64,000 bases of DNA, from positions 165,434,371 to 165,498,370 of the forward strand of contig CM035806.1 of NCBI GenBank assembly GCA_020466095.1. The letters are read 5' to 3'. Below the pieces are notes generated by a model, which saw only the letters and a list, made by a program, of their open reading frames with translations, was not told the DNA's origin and did not search any database. The stretch's first letter is position 1. The number at the start of each line of letters is the position of its first letter. Shown piece after piece: positions 35,517-46,440 of this stretch. Source of the stretch: Chlorops oryzae (Eukaryota > Arthropoda > Insecta > Diptera > Chloropidae). The translations under genes and the position numbers were made by a program.

Positions 35517-35757
35517 CAGAGCTCGGATATATATGCATTTATAAATTTAAAGCATACTTTATGGAGTAAAAATTTTGTTCAACTCACATAAAGTTAAGAT
35601 TCAAATAGATTTTTAACTTCAATAAGAATTTTTATGAAGGTAGAGAAGCCGTTTGAAGTTCAATTTCACTAGACTTATTCGCAAAATGTTGGTAAGAAAA
35701 GTTTTTCCCCCATAAAGTATGCTTTAGATTTATAAATGCATATATATCCGAGCCCTG
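35517..35757. mobile_element. CAGGGCTCGG MITE, copy 10 (TATATATGC subfamily), perfect TSD
   Basis: 241 bp, with exact TSD ATGATCGG at 35509-35516 and 35758-35765. Shares with copy 5 the private variants GCTTTAGATTT, GGTAGAGAAGCCG and TTTCACTAGAC. Confidence 0.94.
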
Positions 35758-37054
35758 ATGATCGGATACCTAATCGGAATGTCTTCTTCAGATGTCCGAC
35801 ACAAGCTTAGACAGGAGCGTTGGTGTGAAGTGCGGATTTTTTTTTTCTCAGTGTAGATTTTACCGGCAAATGATTGCACGAACTTGTGAGACATGGCAAA
35901 AGGACGTGGAATAAAAAAATAAAATTGCGAACAACGAAAAAAAAAAAAATAAAAAAAAGCAGCAAATGAAGTTGATACGGAACAAACGAGCTTCTTCCTA
36001 ACAATGTTAATTTCATTGATCATTTGAGACACTGTGTCATTTATCTTTGTTGTCGGTGCCACTGCTTGGCGGCGTTCGTCCGTCGTCGTTCAGAATGAGC
36101 CGTGCATCCACAGGGCCATGCACAAAATAAAAAATAAAATCTAGAAATGAAATGAAAAAGACGACCAAAATGAAAATGAAAATGAAAACCTCTCCCTGTC
36201 TCTCTCGCTCTCTCTCGCTTTCTCTCTCTCTCTCTCGCTTAATTTTTTGGTCTATCTGTCGATTTGTCTGTCGGTCTGTCTAATGTCGAGGACAAAGCAA
36301 TGAACCAAGCAAACGTCTGAACAAAAAAAAAAAAAAATCTTTTTTAAATGTCGCTACAGGAGAAACCATGTGACTTTATTGAGTTGGCGGCTTAGGCCAC
36401 ACTGACGAGAGAATGATTTTGAAATGTTTTTTTAATGGAGCTTGTACTTCATTCTCCGAACAGATTGACTATCTAAAGCACAGTCATCGAGCTCATCGCT
36501 TTGCGGTGTTCACAAGTGTCAATCGCTGCCATTCAATGAATTCGTGTGCTTAGCCACCTCTCAATGTTTCCTATTATACCCCAGCTTCAGTAAGCTAGAT
36601 ACATACATACATACATACCTATATGTATCGAGTATTCCGACTAGAATTAAATACCACAGATACTCGATGCGAAAGATATAAGTACAGTATACAGGCTCTC
36701 TTATTTTAAAAGGACCCATAGAGTACCTATGGACAATCTATGGCCAATGCATATCCGGTGTATCTTGTCATATGTACATACATACATATATGTATTTCCG
36801 AGTCCAACTTCTACAGCTCGAATTTCTTCAACTCCAACTGGATAGGATGGCAATAGCTTTAAGGTATTTTTAACATCAAATTTTTTCACACGATGGCCAA
36901 ATAAGTTGACTCTTTTTTTTTTTCAACTGACAAGAGTTCTTTCAAATCATTTGAAGATCAAAAGTTTCCACAAATGGATCCATTGTTAATCCACAAACTA
37001 CGTTCGAAGAGGCAGCAGCAGTAAAAAAAAAAAAAAAAATCATCAAAATTGGCT
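35758..37054. other. Intergenic, no gene seen
   Basis: CT-rich 36189-36239 (TCTCTCGCTC units), TACATACATACA at 36600-36618 and poly-A/poly-T runs. Minus frames of 110 residues or less cross these and are not credible. Confidence 0.5.
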
Positions 37055-37460
37055 CGTTTTTATACATACCTACTCTGTTGCGAGGGTATATTCCGTTTGT
37101 GCGCTCGTGTGTAACGCCCTGAGCCGTTCGAGGCAGACCACACAAAAATATAAATGGAAACGATCAACGCCATCAGAGGAGCATAAACTTAGCCATACCC
37201 ATCGGTCTGTCCGTGTGTATGTATGGGAGATTTTATCCAAAAATTTGAGCTATATGTATTGAAGAAATTCCGTATAAAAATAATATGCCTGAACATATGT
37301 TAGAGAAAAGGCTTGATCGGTTCATATTTTAGACTTTCTCCAGTACAGACAGTCGTGAAACATTTGAAGAATTTTTGCATGTGCTGAAAAGTAGGCGGTG
37401 CCCAAATGATGGTTTTAGAAAAGTCTTCATTTATGCCATTGAATTATTCTTTAAGGACAT
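37055..37460 (-). repeat. R1-like dispersed repeat, divergent copy
   Basis: Plus-strand sequence GCGAGGGTATATTCCGTTTG followed by GTGTGTAACGCCCTGAGCCG parallels the R1 3' end (GAGGGTATATTGCGTTTG, GTGTGTAACACCC), then AACGATCAACGCCATCAG and GTCCGTGTGTATG. Beyond about 37250 the similarity fades. Confidence 0.6.
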
Positions 37461-37534
37461 AAACAAATATTCCGGCAAAGCCTTCAATATACTCTAACCA
37501 TTGTGAAAATCCTGCAGTAATTAGCCGCTCAATT

Positions 37535-37670
37535 TCCTAAGAAAAAACTTGCCTTATACGTTCCAAATCCTACCGGTTATATTATGGCAGTTCACTCCAA
37601 AAAAAAAAATTCGGTCGGTTATCAACGGTTTGGTTAAAGGTAGCCTGTAAATGACCCTCTCATCAACTTA
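37535..37670 (+). repeat. R5 dispersed repeat
   Basis: TCCAAATCCTACCGGTTATA, CAGTTCACTCC, ATTCGGTCGG and GGTAGCCTGTAAATGA occur in the same order, inverted, at 48800-48935. Confidence 0.65.
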
Positions 37671-40015
37671 GAATATACAGGGTGTTCCGTTTGTGAAGGT
37701 CAACCGGTCAGGAGCTGATAGAGGAGGTCAGAACTAACAAAAAATCGTATGGGAGGGGGGTCGCAAATGCACCCCTCAGGGGAGTTATAGGGCCATAAAG
37801 TTTTTAGGCAGTAAGTCGAGAAAAATAACTCTCCCATGATAATGGTTCATCGTAGAAAAAAAAACTTAAATGCAGTTTGAAAGCCAATTGTATGTGCTTT
37901 TAGGCAAAATTAAATTGATGGTAAAAATTTGACCCATTGAGGGAAAAATAAACGGTCAAAGTGAAAAAATCTGAAAAAAATTTCAATTTTTTTCACTTTG
38001 AAAGCCATTTTGGTATGAAAAGTGTCCAATTAACACCCAAATTTTTTATTTTATTCAAAATGCTGGATCGATTTCCTTTAATTTGGTACCCGATATGTCG
38101 AATAGATTTTTTGAAATAAGATGAAAAAATTAAATATCTAAATGAACATCTATCCGAAAGCTACGCTTGGGTCAGTTCATATTTCAGCAGGGATGTTATC
38201 AGGCTTTCCAGATTGTAAATCCCTTGCTTTTAAAGCTTTTAAACTAAAAAAAATTTTTTATTTAATTATTATTATTTTTTTTTTTTTTGATTTCGAGAAG
38301 TCTCTGCCAAGGATGAATCTGCTTGAACTTGACAAATTTTCCATATATCCGATAGCAACAGTTTCTGCGAACTTAAATGTGCAACTGACCGTAAAACAAT
38401 TTGATTTGATAGCATAAGTACGTACATATGTTCTCGCACAGTATGTTGCCAGGCAACAATAGACGGACGGGCACCTGGAAGAGCGCTAGTCCACATGAAT
38501 TTCAATATCAATAAACACTTCAAATGTCTGAAATGCAGATGGATGGATATATGGCCACAAATAATGGCTTTGTATGCAACAAATAAAAGGACGAACGAGC
38601 CATCAGATTTACATGGACCGACCAAGAGAGCCAGTGCCAGTGCCAGTGCTAGAGCAGAGCCAGAGCCAGAGCCAGAGATAGCGAGAGTGAATTCCGAAAA
38701 TTCAGAGTTGAATTTTTCGATAGAATAAACATCAAGGCTTTTATCGAAGGAAATGCGGGGATATCAAAAAAATCGAGAAAAGCAAGAAAAATGGACTTGA
38801 GTTAACGAGCTATATATAGCCAATCCATTCATTGCATTCAGTATGCACAATATATGAACAGACGGACGGACGGAAGGACGACAGACAAAGCGAGAAAAAG
38901 AAGGAAAACAAAAAAGAAAAAAGTCAGACAAACACACAAATGTGGCAATCGAAAATGCTTTGGCAATGGCAAAAATCGTTAGCAACGTACAAATTGGATA
39001 AATATTCAAGAACATTAGCATATCTTGTTAGGACACGACAGTCTATACCATGCAAACAATCATACAGACAAGCACATTCATTCATTGCATTGACGTGGCC
39101 ATTCACGTGATATGCAGCCACTTCAAAAATCTGCTGCTGCTGCAAAGAAAGAAAGATACGACGGAAGACAGTTTAAAAGTTAGCTTTCATCTCAAGCCCT
39201 TTTTCATTTTATGAATTGAATGTTTGCAAAATTCCTTGAAACCATTCACGAGTCCTGAAACTTATACATTTTCTAAGCTAACTAAAGCAATCTTACCGAA
39301 TGAAGATGTCATAATTTAAAAAGAAAAAAACCGAAAAAACAAAAAAGGAATCTCGCTTTAAATCAAGATTTGTGATCCAAAAAAAAAAAGCCTCATTGGC
39401 TGTTGGCGTTTTAAGGAAACCGAAGGACAATTTCAATATTGACAAAGTTTTCGAAGCTCTTTTCGATTTTATTGTTGTTTTAGATTCTGTTGCAGTTCAA
39501 CGTTACTCTTCACATTGTAAATAATTTTTCTTTTCCTCACCCATATCGGTGGTCAAGTGATGTGCTCTATCAACAATGAATTTCCGCCATTAAAGGGTTA
39601 CTTGCCTCATTAAACTTTGTCCAGCAATTGCGGACAAAAAATTCCCCCCCTCCCAGCTTTTTATTTTTATTTTAGTTTTTTCCCCTTTTTTTTTTGGTAT
39701 GACAAAACTTGGCTAAATATTTTACCATTTAAAAGGAACAAAACGAAAATAAAAGCAATGAAAAAAAGGGAAACAGGAAAAAGTATGTGCATAATAGTCA
39801 TGCCATGAATTACCCGGCTATGTTGTCATAGTTCATATGAAATTAATTATATGTTCATCTTAATTTATCCTCATAAGAGAACACTCTCATAGATGGAACT
39901 CTTATTAGATATCGAAAATTACAGATTACGATTGGAGTATTGCATAAATCTGTCTTTACTCTATCGTTCGTTCAGTAGAATTGTCTTTCTCAAAGTCCTC
40001 ATAAAATCTCTCTAA
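37671..40015. other. Intergenic, no gene seen
   Basis: Includes ACAGGGTGTTCCG at 37678, which has no partner. A hexanucleotide stretch (GCCAGT/GCCAGA) is at 38629-38677. Frames of up to 117 residues lack recognisable domains. Confidence 0.5.
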
Positions 40016-40019
40016 GATT

Positions 40020-40227
40020 TCTCTCTCTAATCTTCTACTTCTTCTATCTCTCTTTCTCTCTCTCTTTCTCTTATCTTCTCTTTCTCATCTCTCTTATCTC
40101 TCTTCTCTCTTCTCTCTTCTCTCTTCTTTCTTTCTCTCTCTCTCTTCTCTTCTCTTTCTCTCTCTCTTCTCTCTCTTCTTTCTCCTCTCTCTCTCTTCTC
40201 TCTCTCTCTTCTCCTCTCTCTCTTTTT

Positions 40228-40263
<36 letters not shown>

Positions 40264-40532
40264 TCTCTTTCTCTCTTCTCTCTCTTCTCTCTCTCTTTTT
40301 TCTTCTCTCTTCTTTTTCTCCTCTCTTCTCTTCTCTTTCTCCTCTCTTCTTTTTCTCTCTCTCTTTCTCTTCTTTCTTTCTCTCTCTCTTCTTTCTCTTC
40401 TCTCTCTTTTCTTCTCTTTTCTCTCTCTTCTTTCTTCTCTCTCTTTCTTCTCTTCTCCTTCTCTCTCTTTCTCCCTCTCTCTTTTTCTTTCTCTCTTTCT
40501 CTCTCTTTCTCTCCCTCTCTCTCTTTCTCTCT

Positions 40533-40566
<34 letters not shown>

Positions 40567-40612
40567 TTCTCTCTCTTCCTTCTCTCCCTTCTCTCTTTAT
40601 CTCTCTCTCTGT
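40020..40612 (+). repeat. Long pyrimidine tract, CT/TTCT-rich (about 590 bp)
   Basis: Almost pure C/T on the plus strand with irregular CTCT, TTCT, TTTT and CCT units. It keeps a 199-codon Arg/Glu/Lys minus frame open, which is an artefact. Confidence 0.95.
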
Positions 40613-41284
40613 TCGTTTTGATTCCTAAATACGGATGCACAAACAATTTATATGCACTGCGATAATACACAGCGTGAGATAAGCGTTAAAAGAAAATTGT
40701 AGAGAGGGTTAAAAATAGATTCAAACATTTTTCACATAAAATTTTGTCGTAACGGCTCAAGAGATGAGTGCTATAATGGCGCTAACCAGGATGCATGAAG
40801 TCACATAATCGTACGTAAGTATATGATGTCCACACGCAAACTTTTATATACGCCCCATTAACTTCCAGCGAGAAAGTACAAAAAATACTAACAACAAATA
40901 AAACAACAGAAGCTGGATATGAAACAGCAAAAAAAAAAAAACAAAGCAAAAGAAAATGTGGAAAGAATTTCATTTTGTTGTGAGTTAAGAAACTTTTCCA
41001 GGCAAAAAAAATTCTCAACTCTAAAACAATTTTATTATTTTGCCTCATCCTTAACGAAAAATGGCACATTAACCTGTGAATGCGAGTGCCGAACGTGCGA
41101 AAAGGCTTGTCCGTTCCAAGGTGGACTTTAGTCAAACCAAAAAAAAAAAAAAAAAAACAGATATGTAACTACATAAGTAAAGATCCACAGAAAATTGACT
41201 TATTGGAAATAAATAAAATATTTTATTTATTTATTCAAAAACAAAAGTTATTTATAAATAAATAACCTACGTGCTAGGATTTCT
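40613..41284. other. Intergenic, no gene seen
   Basis: AT-rich with A runs at 40929-40941 and 41140-41158. No recognised gene. Confidence 0.5.
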
Positions 41285-41425
41285 GGCAAAGGAGGCTTTC
41301 AAAAGAAAAATGGTTGATTTAATTTTGTTTTAAATTCGGTATAATTCTCATTTGGTTTATAAAATAGGACATATAAGATATTTAATCATCTTAGAACTTT
41401 TTAAGCATTGCGAAAGCAAAGTCAC
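41285..41425 (-). repeat. R4 dispersed repeat, 3' fragment
   Basis: The minus strand reads GCTTTCGCAATGCTTAAAAA, ATATCTTATATGTCCTATTT, ATAAACCAAATGAGAATTAT, the same series as in R4 at 48.4 and 52.2 kb. Confidence 0.75.
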
Positions 41426-41505
41426 CCTGGAAGTCCCTATAAGTTCGAGTATAAATATCATACAAAGTGTCCTACGAATTGTCATGCATAGGTCCGGTTA
41501 AGACT
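41415..41505 (+). repeat. R6-related fragment
   Basis: AAAGTCACCCTGGAAGTCCC followed by TATCATACAAAGTGTCCTAC and GTCATGCATAGG parallels 19911-19985. Confidence 0.5.
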
Positions 41506-41553
41506 AGGCAAATCAGATTGAATTGATTGCTGCCCACATTCAATGGCGTGGAA

Positions 41554-41589
41554 GCGACGGGGAGTGAACTCGATTCCACTCCCCGTCGC
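41554..41589. repeat. Perfect 13-bp hairpin, GC-rich
   Basis: GCGACGGGGAGTG (41554-41566) is repeated inverted at 41577-41589 with a 10-base loop. No T run follows. Function unknown. Confidence 0.7.
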
Positions 41590-41599
41590 CTACTAGCCG

Positions 41600-43005
41600 A
41601 AAAATGTGTGGCAAGGGTATTATGGAATTTTACGGATCATGTGAAAGCGATGTGTATAAAATTCCTCAGGCAAATAATTATAAAAATTTTATTTTCTTAA
41701 ATATTAACATGCATACTTTCAGGAAACAATTTAAATATTTGTGGTTGCGCTACTCATTACTAAAGGATCTCCAATTAGGTCGTTTCTTACATCTAAATTC
41801 TCGCTAGGAATTCTATCAGACTGCAATTTACTATTGATTTTCACTATGACCTTCAGTTAGTTGCATTCCTTTCGATTCTGTAGCGATATTGTGCCTTTAA
41901 GTATGCAACGAAATTTTATTTAATTATTTGTCTTTGCCTTGATAATGATTTAAATATTTAACGTAAATAAGCCCAAAGCCTCGGCGTAAGAACCGAATAA
42001 GTAAGAATTTGGAGGGGGGCGGACAAAAGGTTCGATAAAGCAACTGGAATGGCACTTCACCGGCACCGGTTAAAAGAGCTTCAAAAGTCATGAGAACGCT
42101 GAGAGTGCGGTCTCAGCAAACAATGAATTACGGAATCATGAAAGCAAATTGAGTTTAATGCAAAAATCAAATATTAAGTCAGGAATACGAGTATTCCCAC
42201 CACCGCTCGATGGGTTGGCCGACAAGTGCGCGAGCAGAGATGCTAGAAGCAGGCGTGTCACCCAGAAGCGGCAGAAGCAGCAAGGACTCACTTGCTGCAA
42301 GACAGCCAAAAACAAATGGAATTATTTTAATGAATATTTGCACAAGTGTTCGTTGGCGTTGGCGTTGGTGTCGGCATTGGCGGCGGCTGTGGCCGCAGCG
42401 ACTAAAAAGCAAGCACTGTTTTTGCCTGCCAGTGGAGCAATCGTTTTTGTAAAAATTCTCAACAATTATTTGCATATACTTGTTAAGTGCAATGCGGTAT
42501 GGGTACTCGCTGTGTACACTTTTCCTCGATATGCCGGCCTTAAGGAAGCGAGTACGGTCTACGGTATTTCCGGTTTTTTTTTGTTTTTTTTTTTTTTTTT
42601 GTGTTTTTTGTTAAATTTTCTTGTTGCTACTCGCATTATCATTGAACGTTCTGTCTATAATGTAAACCATACGATGTGCATGTTTCCGCTTTCCGGTTTC
42701 CGGTTTCAGCATAGCCATATGAATAGAAAATACGTACGTATCCTTAGATATGTTTTTGCTATTGCGGTTTTAATTTGTGCGGTCAAAACTATTGAAAAAT
42801 AAATAAGATTTTCCAATGCAACGCGCTCTATGGATCCAATTGTAATTCTAATCCCTTGTTTGTTTCGTACGGAACATCCTTGAAAATGCAATTTCATCGT
42901 TGGAGTGCTCGGCTTGCCTCAAAACAGTCAACGAATAGCCCTTGCCAAATCTTAAGTTCACGTCAGGAGAGAAGTAGAAGGAGAGAGAGTGGCAAAAGGA
43001 GGTAA
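41600..43005. other. Intergenic, including a 217-codon frame of unknown status
   Basis: The plus frame at 42149-42802 is the longest in the window that is not a pure simple repeat. It starts MSLMQKSNIKSGIRVF, has an Ala/Leu/Val-rich stretch made by GGCGTTGGCG/GCGGC repeats, and a Phe run from a T tract. No domain or homologue recognised, and two other frames are open over the same GC-rich part. I do not call it a gene. Confidence 0.4.
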
Positions 43006-43312
43006 AAAGAAGCAGACAGAGACAGAGAGAGCCAGAGAGAGCGAGAGAGAGCCAGAGAGAGCCAGAGAGAGCGAGAGAGAGCCAGAAAGAGCCAGAGAAG
43101 GCCAGAGAGAGAGCCAGAGAGAGCCAGAGAGAGCCAGAGAGGGCCAGAGAGAGCCAGAGAGAGCCAGAGAGGGCCAGAGAGAACCAGAGAGAGCTAGAGG
43201 GAGCCAGAGAGAGCCAGAGAGAGCCAGAGAGAGGGTGAGAGAGAGAGAGACGGAGACAGCCAGTGAGAGAGCCGAAGAGAGGGATAAAGTGATAGAGAGA
43301 GATAGAGAGACA
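43006..43312 (+). repeat. Decanucleotide array (GCCAGAGAGA)n
   Basis: About 28 units with period 10 and variants GCGAGAGAGA and GGCCAGAGAG. Both strands stay open: EREPERAREG repeats on plus, and LSLALSGSLW repeats in the 188-codon minus frame. No proof of coding. Confidence 0.92.
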
Positions 43313-45100
43313 TGAAAAATTTTTTAAAATTTCAAGTCGGACAAGATCTTCTGTTTTGCGCTGATATAGTTGAAGAACCCAAAACCTCTTGCAATATCCC
43401 GCTTTTTGGGCCATTTCAGAGAGTTTAATCCTACCGAAATCACGCTCCGCATAGCCGTGTTGGAGTTGATAGTTCTAACATTAATAAAGGAACCTTCATT
43501 TCATTCACTTCGTCCTCTTTTCTTAAGGAAAGTACGAAAAAGCACCTCAAAATAATCGAAACGCCGCGGCGTCAGAAAGGAAGAATTTAAAAGCGGGCCT
43601 TACAAATTGCTGGGTCAAATGAAATCGTGCTGAAAGCCACGCGCGCAGATGCACACTCTATCAAACACACAGTCATATATGTATACATATATATATATAA
43701 TATATATATATATATTTATATGATTATAAGGGGTTTGCACGATGACGTATGTTCGAATACGCGAGTGGGTGTGTGCGCGCGTTTTTAGCGGTTTTACGGG
43801 ATACTCTACAGAGAGCGATGCTGCGAAACCATCGACGCTGTAGTAAAAATTCTAATTTAGTTCGCGGTTTGCATACAAATTTTCCGAACATTTTCATTGC
43901 ATGTGGCATGCGGCATGCCGCACGAAAACAAAGTTCAACAGTTAAATTGAAGCAGTGGCAGCGGCGGCGGCAGGAGCTGGAGCAGGAGCAGCAGCAAAAG
44001 AATAAAAGACACAATTTCCAAAAGATGTTCTATCGTCGCGCTCCATGGACTCGAACCCCAGCGACGACAACATATCGCTATTGATGTCACGATATACATT
44101 GATTCGATTCGATCGCATGAATTTCATATTAATTGTGGCGCTGATTGGGGGGCGAAAGATTGAGCATTATCATCGCATTTCGGATAAGAATGTGAGGCAT
44201 AATCGAATTGTGGTTTTGCTTCAGAAAAGCATCTACCAAACCAGCGAAAAAAACCAACACCCAAACAGGCTAACATCAAAGTACCTACTCACGTGGGTAT
44301 CCAATAAAGTCGTAATAACATTTTGATGTAATGAACAAAAGGCGAGTTGGGGAAATGTTTTTCTTTCTATTTTATTTTCTGATTTTTTTTTTTTTTTTTT
44401 GGATTTTTCTTTAAGCCATTTCCATAGATTTGGCATCGATTTCCCATGATATCATCATTCATAAAAAAAGAAAATAATAAAAGTAAAAAAAAAATGAAAT
44501 ACACACAATGAAATTATCGCAGCCACTAACGGTTAACGAGCATGCGAAGCCATTGGAAGCGATTTGTTGACAGCGCAATTTGCGAAGCGCATTGAAGCGC
44601 AGGTGTGTCGCTGGCTTGCAATGGAAGAGGCAAAAAGGAAACACCGAAACGAAGCTTTGTTCTCGTTCGATTTGCAATGAAATTCAAAGGAAATTACCTC
44701 AAAGACGCAGCGCCCAAACAGACGCACGTTGCTAAATTGGAGCGTTCATGACGCGAATGACGCGTTTCGGGCATTTATCGCTCCACTCGTTGAATACCGA
44801 ATACCAAATACCGAATGCTTAATGCAAATTGTGCGGTTTTAATGCATCAACTGTAAGGGAAAAACTATTTAATCGCCCTCTTCCCCTGATGACCGATGAT
44901 TGTTTCAGTCCCCGCAGCGCTGTTTATGTTTCCTGGTTGTCTGTCTTTGCGCTTATCTGTCTGTCTGTCTTTGTCTGCAATGCGCTCTTAGCTCTTTTCG
45001 ACGCGGCACATACACATACCTAGCGCACACTTCTTCAATCAGGTTCGTAGGATGTGTTTGTTTTTATTTTTTACTGGAATCATTTTTAAAATTTTTTAAT
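43313..45100. other. Intergenic, GC-richer blocks, no gene recognised
   Basis: 43690-43725 is a TATATA tract. 43950-44010 has GGCGGCGGCAGGAGCTGGAG repeats, and 44500-44770 is unusually GC-rich for the window, with GCGAAGC repeats. None of the frames (up to 111 residues) is recognisable. Confidence 0.45.
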
Positions 45101-45104
45101 TAAA

Positions 45105-45838
45105 TTTTAATTTAATTAATTTAATTTCAATTTGAATTTGAATTTGAATTTGAATTTGAATTTGAATTTGAATTTGAATTTGAATTTGAATTTCAATTTC
45201 AATTTCAATTTCAATTTCAATTTCAATTTCAATTTCAATTTCAATTTCAATTTCAATTTCAATTTTAATTTTAATTTTAATTTTAATTTTAATTTTTAAT
45301 TTTAATTTTAATTTTAATTTTAATTTTAATTTTAATTTTAATTTTAATTTTAATTTTATTTTAATTTTAATTTTATTTTTATTTTAATTTTAATTTTATT
45401 TTAATTTTAATTTAATTTTTTTTTATTTTATTAATTTTATTTTAATTATTTAATTTTAATTAATTTAATTTTAATTTTAATTTAATTTTAATTTTAATTT
45501 TAATTTTAATTTTAATTAATTTAATTTTAATTTTAATTTTAATTTTAATTTTTAATTTTAATTTTAATTTTAATTTTAATTTTAATTTTAATTTAATTAT
45601 TAATTTTAATTTTAATTTTAATTTAATTTAATAATTTAATTTTAATTTTAATTTTAATTTTAATTTTAATTTTAATTTTAATTTTAATTATTAATTTTAA
45701 TTTTAATTTTAATTTTAATTTTAATTTTAATTTTAATTTTAATTTTAATTTTAATTTTAATTTTTAATTTTATTTAATTTTAATTTTAATTTTAATTTTA
45801 ATTTTAATTTTAATTTTAGTTTAATTTAATTTAATTTA
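45105..45838 (+). repeat. Sectored hexanucleotide satellite: TTTGAA, then TTTCAA, then TTTTAA
   Basis: About 10 TTTGAA units (45130-45190) are followed by about 12 TTTCAA units (to about 45262) and then about 95 TTTTAA units with 5- and 7-base length variants. A degenerate AT-rich tail extends to about 46110. Confidence 0.95.
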
Positions 45839-46299
45839 TGAATTTAATTAAGGGTTGTTAAATTAATATTAATAATTGTTATTACCTTTTAATAATTCCT
45901 TGAATTTTAATTATGTTCCCTAATTTAATTTTATTTAACTTCCTCCTATTCTCCACCCTTTTTCATTAATTTATATTAATTTGAATTGTTATTAATTTAA
46001 TTTTACATGCTCTAGATTGTAAATTTCAATTTTACCTTTTATGTCTAATTTACTTACATTTAATTTAGATTTAATTTTAATTAATCCTCGTTAATTACAA
46101 TTTCATTCTATTGCTAACTTCTCGTACCTTTGCTGCAGACTCAGGGCTCTCTCCCCTCCGACGCTGTAAAGGCTATATAATACACATGTAGATACAGTTA
46201 GTGGTCCCAATCGCTTTGTTTCGCTTAGAGCCCATCATAAATGAGACTGAAATCTTCCGAGCTTCTTCCGCGAGTGCTCCCGCGATAAAAATCAATGCA
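45839..46299. other. AT-rich tail of the satellite, no gene
   Basis: TTAATT-rich decay to about 46110, then ordinary sequence. Nothing recognised. Confidence 0.5.
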
Positions 46300-46440
46300 A
46301 CTTTTCATTAACACAAAATATAGTCCAACTTAAATGTGCCTAGAAGCATGCTACAAATTATTACAGAACAATTTAAATGGATCGTGACATAAAATTGTTT
46401 TGAATCGAAAACAAATCCATTCCAAAATAATTCGAGTGTA
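46300..46440 (-). repeat. E2 fragment without the MITE (empty-site paralogue)
   Basis: The minus strand reads TTCGATTCAAAACAATTTTA, a short stretch, then CTGTAATAATTTGTAGCATG and CTTCTAGGCACATTTAAG. These are the sequences that flank MITE copy 1 at 8.3-8.65 kb, here without the 243-bp element. Confidence 0.65.

Noticed and set aside
37678..37700. ACAGGGTGTTCCG as the end of another TIR element
   Set aside because: I could not find an inverted partner within several kb.
40071..40670. 199-residue Arg/Glu/Lys minus-strand frame
   Set aside because: Translation of an irregular pyrimidine tract. No credible start context or flanking exon.
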